A stretch of 64,000 nt of DNA from Ophioderma brevispina. Its lineage: Eukaryota > Echinodermata > Ophiuroidea > Amphilepidida > Ophiodermatidae. Under the pieces are notes generated by a model, which saw only the letters and a list, made by a program, of their open reading frames with translations, had not been told where the DNA came from and searched no databases. The stretch's first letter is position 1, and each line of letters begins with the position of its first letter. The position numbers and the translations under genes were made by a program. The stretch is from positions 1 to 64,000 of the forward strand of contig JAMKCH010088504.1 of the NCBI GenBank assembly GCA_023653785.1, given 5' to 3'. Positions 22,656 through 33,800 of the stretch are shown in pieces.

Positions 22656-24253
22656 ATACCTGATTATTTGAGAAATTCAGATATTACAACCCAATGGCGT
22701 ATGAAGCACTGTGATACAAGAGTGTTTTGCATAATTATTCAAAAAAATAGTATAATTGACTGTGTTTTTTTTGTCTAAAGTCCGTGAAGAACTAAGAGTA
22801 TCTTGCTGAAAATGTGATTTAGGAATACCAAGGAATGCTGGAACGGCTGGGACTACCATGCACACGGAGAACGAAGAAGCAATTCAATTTTTGATAGCTG
22901 TAACTTTTGGACAAATTGACCTGAAGAAATTGTTTTTCTATGCTTTAATTGTGCTCTCTTGCAGTCTTCGTTTCTTTTTTGTTCTCGGGACATATCAGGT
23001 CTTGGCGGCCTCTGTTGACGGTAAGGTTTGGATTTGGCATAATATCTATCTTGCGAGCGTCCTCTTGAAGATTCCCCAGTGTTTTTGGGGTGAAAAAAGT
23101 TTAAAACACCACTGAGTTAAAAGTTGTGCCATTACCAAATTACCATATCTAGTCGTTATCGGAAATCGCACTTTGCCACTGAATATTATTGGTTGTCTCT
23201 CGGGAATTAAACTAATTGTTCAAAATAAATGACCCGTAAGTCATATTTGTTTCAGTTGATGCTTTTAAAGATACATACGTAGCAGGCGGGGCTGGGCATG
23301 GGGATGCCGGTGTTGTGTAATGCGTAAGCAGATGTTTCAAAACAATTGATTTTATTCCATATAGGTCATACCAAAAATAAAAGATGTTATAAAACTAAGA
23401 TTTGAAATGTTGTAATGAGAGATGAATGAAAATTGGGTCCCTTTATCATAATACCGTATATTAATAATTCAAAATAATATGTCATTGTGTCTCCGGAACT
23501 TTCCAGTAGTCGTGATTGATAAGACTTTAGATTTGTCTATTATTTCAGCAGATAGATAGATAGTTCAATAGGCGCGTATTTCGTTGATAAAGAAAAGATT
23601 TATCTAGGAGCTTTGCGTACACTGTGGATTGTGGGCTAACTTGAACCGTGTTCCGGATCGGTGTGTTTTATGCAGGTGTAAATTCGGACATATAATTTGG
23701 AGCGCTCTTGATTATCTTTGACTCCAAGTTAGGTTACATATAATTAGACCGATTTCCAAAGCATTGTTTCGCTGCAATATCTTTAATACATATTCCAGCA
23801 TTGGCCGTACTATCTGCAGGGAATTGACAACAAATATTGAAGACAAATATTCCTCAATTAGTTATTTGAATTTTTGTGGGTATAACATTAGAGCAGATGA
23901 GCAAAACAATACCATCCACTCCCTAATTACTAGACAAATACAGCACAATATTTTTGAATAAAAATATATATTTAAAGAGAAAAAGGGTGAATGGTCCTGA
24001 ATTCTAGGCCTATGGTGGGTGCCTATTCGAGTAGTATCTGAAAAACTTTGAATATTTTTTTTAAATATTACACTAAAAAGTGAGAATTTTTTGAGTGTTT
24101 TGTAGGCATAGGAACACAGGTCTCACAGGACTACAATTCTTAAAAATATGAGGTCATGAGGAAATGGCTGACAAAGTGGTATTTTTGTTTCAATTATTGT
24201 GTCAAATCACACTATGTGTATTTTACTTTACTAAAATTACTACATTTTAACAT

Positions 24254-24298
24254 TGTTGTGTCAAAAAATACACAATGTTGTGTATTTTTTACACAAAT
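24254..24298. repeat. Near-perfect hairpin, ~18-bp arms
   Basis: GTGTCAAAAAATACACAA and TTGTGTATTTTTTACAC face each other across TG, with a single mismatch. The related phrase TTGTGTCAAATCACAC occurs just upstream (near 24,198), suggesting a small element with repeated ends. Confidence 0.65.
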
Positions 24299-25284
24299 CT
24301 GTGCAACAAATACCAAGTCCACGACCACGTTTCCTCCGGAACACCATTATAGTACCAAAATTAGTTATAAAAATTGTCCTTGTTATTCTCTACTTTTATA
24401 GTGTTATTATATTAGCTACGTTATTGTACACAGAGGACAATACCAGAATGGATGACATTACAAACATAAATGCACCTGTTATTAAATTCCAGAATATCAG
24501 ATGCGCAGGTGATATATAATGAATGATACTGGAATTTTTGGGAACTTTTTAGCCTAATCAAATACAATAATACTCTCAAGATGTTGTCTGTATCAGAATT
24601 CTCTATTTATTTTCCTAGTCCATTTAAAAAGCAGAACTCAGAGATTTTGAATTGGGTCTTTGTGTATTAATTAAAATTAATGCACTCAAGTTTGTTAATA
24701 ATTAAAAATTGTCAACTAAAATTCAAGATATTCGCATAACCTGCTCAATCGGTTTAGAGTTTGCATCGTTTGATGTAGTTAAACATTTAAGTGTATATAA
24801 CGGTATAATTATGTCCACAGTATCATTAACGGCAATTTTTTTAATTCTTAAAAAATAGCGGAAGCGCATCTCCGGCCTTGTTTAAGGGGGAATTGCCCCT
24901 AGAAACTAAAGAGAAAAATAACGCTACTCCCTTTTTTGCGGTTATAGTCGAATTGGTAGTCATTTTCCTCTAGAGACGTTACGCGTTCGGGATATACATA
25001 TATGCTTGTCAACATATTAATCACTGTGTGAATTAGCTAAGCCCAATTCAATGGCCTTCGTTAGAGAATCACAACTTTATAATGAAATTCCGGGATCCGG
25101 AATTTTATTATATCATATGGTACCGTCAAAGTACACGTACAGGTTTACTACATCAAACGTTTATCTTAAACTCTGGAATTGGGTTAGGTTGAATATCTGT
25201 AATGTTAGTTGACAACCCCGTCTTTATCCAATAGAGAATTGGAACCTTCAACATCTACTCCTCAACACCGTATCTAACGCTATG

Positions 25285-25375
25285 CAAGTATCTGTGGTTG
25301 TAGGGTTCAGCATGCTAGAAACGTTAACAGGGTTAATTCTAGCAGAACGGGTTCGATCCCGGCACGGTAATGTTT
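25285..25375 (+). other. tRNA-like sequence (tRNA pseudogene or SINE head)
   Basis: GGGTTCGATCCC (25,349-25,360) is a perfect B box, and the flanking CGGG/CCCG forms a T-stem. Upstream, TGCTAGAA (25,313-25,320) and TTCTAGCA (25,337-25,344) form a perfect 8-bp stem, but with a 16-nt loop instead of the 7-nt anticodon loop. The A-box side (GTGGTTGTAGGG) is weak and no good acceptor stem is seen. It is more likely a tRNA relic than a working gene. Confidence 0.4.
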
Positions 25376-26477
25376 TGGGAGAATGTTCTTCTTTTATATC
25401 CCTTCATTTCTAGTAAAAAAAACCCTTGTTCTTCATATAGAGGTGTTTTCTCCATATCTGCGGTGATCTGCGTACCCCGTCTGCATATTGTTTGACCAAT
25501 ATAAAAAAAAACACTATTTGTTAAAAATTTAAGATTACCATCCTCTGGAAATATGTGAGTCAGCCTTTGATGTATGTTTCGCTAAAAAACGGTCAGTATA
25601 CACATCTATCAAGCAAGAAGAAAACACCTCAAATTTATACAAAGGAAGACAAAAGAATTTTCAGGACCACCCTATCTAAGCGAGTGTCCACCCTCCATTA
25701 CCTGTGAACATATTCTTTGGAACTTCTTAGAGAGCACTACATATTGTAACTCTGTTAAACTTTCCTCAAGCAATTAAATAAAAAAAACTTGTATAACTTC
25801 TAAAACTTGAATCTTGGATTCATCACTCTAATTGAATAAACTATTTTAATTTTGATTTATTGAAAAAAATAACAAAAGATCAGGATATGAGCAGGCATAA
25901 AAAGTTCAGGAAAAACCTTGAGTGCTGCGTAATCAATTAGAGGCAAATGCCGATTTTGGGCAACATTTTCCTCACACAAAAGTACGTTTCTTAATCAACA
26001 GCACTTATAATCGCAGGTTCAAATATCAAAACTAGCATGCCTTGATTTTTCTTCTTCAGAAATCAGAAGCACGATTTTAACGGTAAAACTTGATAAAAGT
26101 GATAACAGATCCCATTTATGCGACAAGGACAGTGTTTTACCGGCTAAACAACAAACCGAATAAAAAATTTGTTTGATTGAATCTTTTGAGTTGAAGATTT
26201 AAAGAAATATATGCATGTAATCAGCCGTTTTACGGAAAAAACCGGGTTGATTCTTGACGACACAAGTTAACGAAAACAAGTGAAATCTCGTGCACCTTTG
26301 GACAGATAAAAAAACCATGCCAATAGAACCTTTTTGTCACCCTAGGGACTTTGGCTGAAAACTGAGTCTATTGTGAGTCTCTGGAAATCCCGGGAACGAG
26401 TTTTAAGCAAAATTATGTGAACCTACTCGGAAGAAGATCATAACGTCAGAAAAAAATGTATAGTGTGTTGATTCCTA

Positions 26478-27336
26478 AACTATACTGTTAAAATGTCCGT
26501 AAAATTTCAGACTCCGTAAAGTGAAATATTCCGTATTTTCCCTTAAAAGTACGGAATTTGTTCGTAAAGCATAAATAGTTATGCTAATTAGAGTGATTAC
26601 AACCAACTTTACACACCCAAACGTTGAACACAATATGACACAATCTACGTGTATATTTTAATATCAACCCACAACCGTGTACATCATCCACACTTAACGG
26701 CACTGTCAGTGATTTGCCTAAGCAGAAAATCGAAAAAAAGTCATCAAAAATCAGATTTGTGCATGTTTGTAACAGTATTGGTGTTCTAACATGCTCTACA
26801 AGTGATAGGACAAAAAAGACAAAATTGGATATTTTAGTTATAACTGTCCGTTCGGACACTTATATACTACTACACGTAATTCAATGGGGAGTCATGTATT
26901 TGAATATTGCTACTATCTTAGTTTTCTAACTTTTTTTCAGATGGAAAAAATAATTTATGAGAATTCTACAGACCTATCCTTCACTTTTAAGCTATTCCTG
27001 CAAATTTCAAATATTTTGACTCTTTCGGGTGGATCACTGATAGTGTCTTTAAAGTTTATTTTGTTTTACGGACGAAAAAATGTTTGGAAATTTTGTTGCC
27101 ACATGCTTTATTTTTGTTCCGTATTCAGCAGAAAATGTGAATCGTTCCGTAATAAAATAAACAGAACCTTAATGTGAGTCTGTTTGTGTAGGTGTTTGAA
27201 TGGGTGAGGTTGCTTGCAATCATACTAATTAGCATTGACTATTTATGCTTTGCAGAACAAATTCCACAATTTAAGGGGGAAATATGGACATTTCAATTTA
27301 CGTAGTCTATAATTTTACGGACATTTAGTCTATAGA
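26478..27336. mobile_element. Element with ~150-bp terminal inverted repeats
   Basis: The left arm (26,478-26,640) is mirrored by the right arm (27,190-27,336). Shared blocks include ATGTCCGTAAAATT, GACTCCGTAAA/GACTACGTAAA, GGAATTTGTTC, AAAGCATAAATAGT, ATGCTAATTAG and GATTACAACCAAC/GATTGCAAGCAAC. The ~550-bp centre contains short frames at 26,714-26,929 and 26,884-27,177 with no recognisable domain. This is a non-autonomous DNA transposon or foldback; the superfamily is unknown. Confidence 0.7.
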
Positions 27337-27433
27337 AGTGCGATTTCCGAGAAATTTTCATTACAAAAATGTTAAGCTCTAATTTCTAGCCGAACATTGC
27401 TTTAAGTGCTGAAAAAATGGAAACCCCTAATTA

Positions 27434-27704
27434 CTCTCTAAATGCAAAAGAGTGAATTTCACTCTTATAGAGAGTGAAATTCTGCAAAGAGTGAAATTTC
27501 ATACCCTTCAAGGAATGTCTTTAGTCAAATTTACTCTTGATAATTAAAAAAGTAATAAAGTTGTATTATTTTGTAAATTATCAATAGAAAATTTGATCCA
27601 AAAAAGGTTCTTTGAAAGGTGTGAAATTTAACTCTTTTTTGGAGCGGGCCTTGTAGTCACTCTAGGCATATAAGAGGGAAATTCACTCTTTTGCATTTAG
27701 AGAG
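27434..27704. mobile_element. 271-bp MITE with perfect 27-bp terminal inverted repeats and TA flanks
   Basis: Positions 27,434-27,460 and 27,678-27,704 are exact reverse complements over 27 bp, beginning CTCTCTAAATGCAAAAGAG. TA lies immediately outside both ends (27,432-27,433 and 27,705-27,706), as expected for the TA target duplication of Tc1/mariner-type transposition. The interior is AT-rich and non-coding. Intact arms suggest a fairly recent insertion compared with the other elements in the window. Confidence 0.88.
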
Positions 27705-28692
27705 TAGTTCTAATAACTCCTTCACAGGTTTTAAAATATCCAACGTAAAAATGAACACACAAAAGCGATGACTTTGAATCATAAAATTTTATTAAGAATT
27801 TCACAATAATAAGTTAACCGTTTCCTTGGAATACAATACAATGACACAAGATAAGGTCAGGTTATATTCTTTAAAGAGAAACAAAACAGCACACTCTGAT
27901 TTATTTGATAATATATTGTCATAAAATATTAATGTCTTCAGTCAGCATGTAATTCAACAGCATTCCACAACTTAATTATTATACTTTTCATATTCTTTAT
28001 TTGCAGCATCATGTTATTCCATGTCTGCTTAGATTGCACGGTGATTATTTAAACGCTATCAGTTACTCGGCGTTAAACTGTGAACTCGCCGTGAACGCGG
28101 ACTGCACAAAACGGCGACAAGCATGGAGAGAAACCCAGCGCGGGTCCAAGATATTTGAGGCAAGTAAATTAAATAACGAGACATTTTCTTAACGGAGATT
28201 GCAATTTGGGAGAATTCCTAATACCAAACTTTTATCACAGGAGAGTGCTTAAAGATTGTTTGACCTTTGTACTTCACAGTCTTTTGAAAATCACTCTCTC
28301 TGAAAAGTTTTGGCGTTAAGAAGTTAAACGGCCATAACCCCCTGTAACCAAGCGAGTTAAACATATATTGATGTTTGCTGATTTTGTAGTTGATTTTACT
28401 TCTCTTATTCTAAAAATAAAAACTTCTTATGGATTCGAGGTAGGAATCTTTATATCATGCTAATGAACCATGCACTGCAAACCGGTCTGACCAACATGAC
28501 CAATTCAAATCGGCCTGACAAAAATTATTTGTGATACTTTTATCAAAAATCATACGGAATAAAGTTATACACATGATTTTTCATTACAAATACACCAAAT
28601 ATGGTCAAACAGTGGGTAGTTTTCACTCCGTTTTCACTCCATCCTGAAAAGTCTTTAGCCAGAAATACAGTCTTAAGTGTTTAAAGGTCTAT

Positions 28693-28808
28693 ACTGTAAA
28701 AACGTTGTTTAAAACTTTAAACAACCGGTGCTGTTCACAAGTTGTTTAAGCAGGGTACTTGAACAACCACGGTTGTTTAAAACATTTATTTTAAACAACG
28801 TTTGTGCC
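28693..28808. mobile_element. GTTGTTTAA MITE, copy 1
   Basis: Begins ACTGTAAAAACGTTGTTTAA and ends with the inverted AAACAACGTTTGTG. The interior carries ACAACCGGTGCTGTTC, AAGTTGTTTAAGCAGGGTACTTGAACAACC, and ACGGTTGTTTAA (about 30 bp of alternating GTTGTTTAA/TTAAACAAC motifs). The inverted copy of AATAAA at 28,785-28,790 could serve as a gcm polyadenylation signal if the 3' UTR reaches this far. Confidence 0.6.
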
Positions 28809-29021
28809 CATAAGATCTGTCAAAATTCAAGATACCGTGGCTGATTTAAACACCGGACACTTCACAGAATAAACTCAACCCTTGCGTACTTGGAATAAAA
28901 ATATAATCAAAGTACTGATAACATTCCATCATACAAATACGCAACAATTATATCTCTTTATAATTTTAACGCGTTGAAACTGGAATGTATAGCTTCTCTA
29001 AAGTAGAGGTTGAAGGTTATA

Positions 29022-29158
29022 CGCTGTAAAAACGCTGTTTAAATCTTTTGAACAACTGGGTTGCTTAAGTATCCTCCAAGTACCCTCAAGTACAAGTTGT
29101 TTAAGCAGAGAACTTGAACAACCCCGGTTGTTCAAAATTGTTAAACATTTTTGCGTGT
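29022..29158. mobile_element. GTTGTTTAA MITE, copy 2
   Basis: Starts GCTGTAAAAACGCTGTTTAA and shares with copy 1 the blocks AAGTTGTTTAAGCAG, ACTTGAACAACC and CGGTTGTT. It lies about 340 bp downstream of the gcm stop codon, so it may sit within the gcm 3' untranslated region. Confidence 0.6.
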
Positions 29159-29501
29159 ATGGGAACCAGAATTATTTTTATAGGAGCCAAATACTGGTAG
29201 CTCCTGAGCTTATCCTCGGCGAGATACAAGATCAATCGGTACACACCTTACAGATTGGTTTACATCAAATACATGCACACAAGACGAGACGTGACAAGAC
29301 ATTAATGCCCATGATTGGTGATGAATAGCTGGGCACTATACAATAAGTTACAGCAAACGCTAGAGGCACTTTTTAGAAAAGTCGCATATAATAAATTAAA
29401 TATTTGAACGATATATACAAAAAAACAGTGCTTTGGGGTACAATTATTACACAGTCCAATTTCCATTAGTCCAGAGATTTTCAGTAGTGTACAATCTCTT
29501 T

Positions 29502-30814
29502 TCATTGATAAACGGGTCTGTCGTGTCTACTTCCAATGTAGTTGGAGTGGTTGATGGGGTACTCAAATCTAGCGGACACATTTAGCGGACTAAGAATATT
29601 ATGATGCTGTGAGGGGCGATGGGTGTCCGTGTTATACCAACTAAACTCATATTGTCCGTTGTGACCCTTGTATGAATGATGTTGACCTGATTCGCTATGG
29701 TTGCGGTTTGAGTACGCTTTCTGCAGATCAGCAGTATAGACTGTGAACTCGCTTTTTAGAGTAGAGATTTGCCGTTCATCCTTGCCAAGATACATGCGAA
29801 CTAAGAAGTTTATGTAGCCTTCGCTTTCTTCGTCTGGTTGACCACCAGACGTTGAAGTAACTAGCGACTGAGATCCAGCGGAAGCAGACTGATAATGACT
29901 GTTGTGTGAAGGACCACTTACATGGTGTGTATCGAGTGTAGTCAGAGTTGTGCTATTGCTTGGACAAGGGGAATACGACTGCAGTTTACACTGAGAAGTG
30001 TTAGCCTGGTGGTCGGACTGCTCCGGACTGTTGCTGGAAGAAGATACGGGTGTTGTTGTATCTACAGCAGCGGAAGATATGCAAAGAAGTGATTCTTTAC
30101 CTTCAGTTGTCTTATCTGCGTGTACTTCTGTCTTAGTGTTTGGTACAATTGTTGTAGATGTGCCATTGTTTTCGCTTGACACTAGCGTCGCCGATTTTGG
30201 TCTACCAGCGAGACCGAGTCCTTCGTCTTGAGTTAAACCGCTAAAGTCAAAAATATCAGCAAAGTTTGACAGATCTAGGTTGATTCCAGGTGTATGCTCG
30301 CCAAGCTTAATTGGATTCATTTCAACAGGATCTTCGTCTTTTGAAAATTTAATCTGTTTGGATTCAATTGGTATCAATTCTGGCGCTCCTTTTCTTTTAA
30401 AAGTTGACTTTACTGGGACGGTGGCATCCATTGCATTGGACGAGTTATCGCTATGATAATCAAGACAATACTGCGTGGATCCGTGAACCTGTTGGGATGG
30501 CTCTTGGTTGGGACTGCACGCGGGAACTGAAGCTTGTCTTGGAGAATGCTTCAGTGGTTGATAGCCGTAATTGTTCTCTGGTTTTACATCCAGATAGGAA
30601 GATATTGTTGGAACGGACGTCTGGGAATTATAACCTGTGGCCATGCTGTGATCGTAATCGGAGTTCATTGGTTGGTTGTAAGAGCTGTATGCACTGTGAC
30701 TGTTGTCGGAGTTGTAACTAGCGTACGCAGGATATGTTTCATGTAGAGGAAGTGAGGGGTACATGTCTGGCTGGTGAGATTGGTAGTAAGAGGCAGACAT
30801 TGAAGGCACTGCAG
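29502..30814 (-). CDS. gcm: gcm coding exon 6 (C-terminal tail and stop)
   Basis: Encodes about 437 residues ending DRPVYQ and TGA at 29,504-29,502. It is rich in Ser, Thr, Gln, His, Asn and Tyr, with a basic patch ([19 protein letters not shown]) and an acidic-hydrophobic patch ([16 protein letters not shown]). Two acceptors six bases apart, TTTTCAG then CTGCAG, are both in frame; using the second starts the exon at 30,808 and removes Ala-Ala. Confidence 0.92.
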
Positions 30815-33800
30815 CTGAAAAGACATAAGGAAAAGAAAGAGATTGTCGTCAGAACCCGAACGTGATTAAACATTTTGATGTAAGATGTCCCTACATTCAT
30901 TGAAGATATTTCTAATTTAGACTACATTGCACTTTGTACTGGTCAAATTTATCGTTTAAAGGGAGAAGATAACTTTCTAGACAGATCATTTTCTCTGTAA
31001 TATTTTACCGGTTTTGTTTTAAATAATGATAATTTAATATGCATTTGCAAAAAAAAAATAATGTCAATTTTTATTATTTACCATGTTTTCCAGCAGCATC
31101 GGAACCTTTTTGTGGAGAAGCCCAGATATCGTGATAAGATGAACGTAAGGAGAAGGGCTGACTCTCGGGCGTTTTACGACCATCTGACAGTGATACCAAG
31201 TGCTCACGTGACTTTCCTTGCTCCTCGGAGGCCACCTCACGAAGCTGTCTTGCCACACGGTCAACGCGACTGAATGACTTGTGAATGAAGACGCCCTGAA
31301 AAGATAAAGATTAAACATATTGTAAGGTCTACATAGTAACATCAAGATGACAAATGCAAAATCATGAAGCAAGGAGAAAGTTGCAAGGTTCTCTTTACAT
31401 TTGTAAATTACTTTTTAAGTTAGATGTCTAAATACGATGAATACCATTCATTATGCTTTCCTACTTGAATTTTAACGAGAAAGACGGTTACTCTCAATTA
31501 AACAGCTTTATCTTTGCAAGGTTGTTCATACGTTTAATTGAAAACAGCCATGGCAAGAATAAATACAAAATAAGAACATACCACTTTTTTACAGATCTCT
31601 TTTGGCCTTTCATGACGGTGTCTGCGATGGTAGTCGAGCAGAGCTTGCTTGGCGGCGGTGGTCGTTTTCACAACGTCTGGTCTGGGGTGATCATGAATTC
31701 CTTTGCATTGGAATAAGATCACTGGTTCTGCAAGTGAAATAGGCAAAGGTAAGGGATAAAATAAAAATAAAAAGCTATTGTCTTGTGATCCAGGTTATTT
31801 TGTTCTTCAAGTAACAATGATTACTTCAAATGATTGTTAGATTTCAAGTTTCAAAAGGCAAACAAATGTATAATATCTGGTAGATGACGTTTGTTTCAAA
31901 AGAGTTTTGTCTCAAAAGGTGAACGATTTTAGATTTTACCTATTCTATGTAGCGTAATTCGACATCAGGTCAGACAAAACATCTAATTTGCATGGGCCAT
32001 ACCAGAAACAACAAAATACCTATATGGCACTTTTCACACATTAACTACATTTTGGATTTGGAGTACAATTTTGGTTGTAAGGTACATAAAGCATTTGATT
32101 GATTGATTGATTGATTTGTTGATATATATATATATAAATCATCTTTATTTCATTTGATTGATTGATTTATTGATTGATTATTTACCTGTAACTCTCCAGA
32201 AGTGCGTGGCAGGATAACCTCCTTTGCCCGTGCATGGTACATGGTAGAGCACCCCGTCACAATGAGGGTTGGGACAGGCCTTTCCACACTGCTTCTGGCG
32301 GGCTTTGTCGCTGGTAGCTGGTCGCACGGTGGTCATGTCACCAGTGTTTGATCGACAGTTTTTATTACATAAGAAGACACCTGAAATAAAACAAATCACA
32401 AGTAAATTTAATGTTTTTACCTCAAAACATCAAATCATAACAATATGTAGAATGTGCTAGGCTTCCAAAAAAATACATTAATGAGAATTCGTTCGTTGTT
32501 ACAATAGTCCCGACTACCCTCGGCAGTAAGAGTGTATAACGCATGTTCTTAGACAGTTACCAACAGTGTAAACGGGTGTTTTTACTTTTCTGTGCACTTT
32601 TATGCAATTACTCCAACAAAACATTAATGCATTAAACTTAAAGATAGCCAGGTATGTTATATGTGGTGCGATTAGTTTATGGACGATGTTAATACGACCA
32701 CGCGTCCACGTAATACATCGACTGGTCTCCAGCGTTTCTCTTACTATATGCAAGGGAAAATGGAATGATTAACTATTGAGAGAATGTTCATAAAATATAA
32801 CTTCGAAAAGCCTACTTCAGAACATCATGTATGTGAAAGCGTACGTTACGATGCCTATAAACAACCAGGTTTATTGTCAATAAGTTGAAAATTATAGCGA
32901 TAATTACTAGTGTCAAATGTATTATTAAGGGCAATATAAAGTATGGCGCGTGTTTCAATTTGCAATTGAACAATGGCACGTGTCGGCACAAGGTAGAAAA
33001 TTAACTTGTTTAAATACAACAAATTCAATTTATACATGTAGAATCATTCTACGCCAAATTTGATGACGATAGACAAGGTCAAATAAATTTCAAGAGAGAG
33101 AGAGAGAGAGAGACAATTTGTTGCAATTCGTCGGTACCAATTTGTCGCGTATTGGCAGAAGTTTTGGATGAATGCGTTTGATTGTTAAATGTATACGTGC
33201 AGCCGTTAACCAATCGAACCCAACCGATAAGGTTTTAATCGAAAAGATTAGAGAGTTAATAGGGAGAATATCATCCATATAAAGGTCTATGAAGTTCAGT
33301 CTGCCCGCATCCCCGGCCCGCATCGCTCCTAATGACACCAGGTTATCATTATTTTTAAATAGAACTAGATGTGAATATTATTCGTACTTTTGTCAGTTTG
33401 TCGGTTTATTCTAGTGCTGAAAATACTACGCGTTAGGCATTCTTTCGGGTCCTTACTCCGCTTACTTCGCATTTACTTTTAATAAATAGGGTGTTAAATC
33501 GGTAAAATTAATAGAATTTCTGTAATTCATTCATTTGTCAGTTGTTTAAACAACTTGATGAAATGGTCGAGATCATATAGTCGCCGTGTCCATTGCAACT
33601 TAACACATTCATCGCGTTTTATAAATGAAGCTCAAAAGTATTCAACTCAACTCGTATCGTAGTTAAACGATTTATAAATCAACGTTAAATCATGGAGCTC
33701 CATGGTTAAATGATTTTTAATATTTGATTAAATCAATCTTAAACAGCTGTATCAACTGCAAATGAACACAATTAAAACCTCAACAATGGAAAAGTCGGAC

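Larger units (their letters stand above)
22660..26470. other. No supportable gene; hairpin and tRNA-like sequence inside
   Basis: AT-rich sequence. Short open frames at 22,858-23,115, 23,764-23,961 and 24,156-24,519 show hydrophobic or low-complexity translations with no family motif. The only structured items I see are listed separately (24,254-24,298 and 25,285-25,375). Confidence 0.4.

Noticed and set aside
29998..30746. Plus-strand frames of 70-105 residues
   Set aside because: They lie antisense to gcm exon 6, whose frame is supported by the gene structure.
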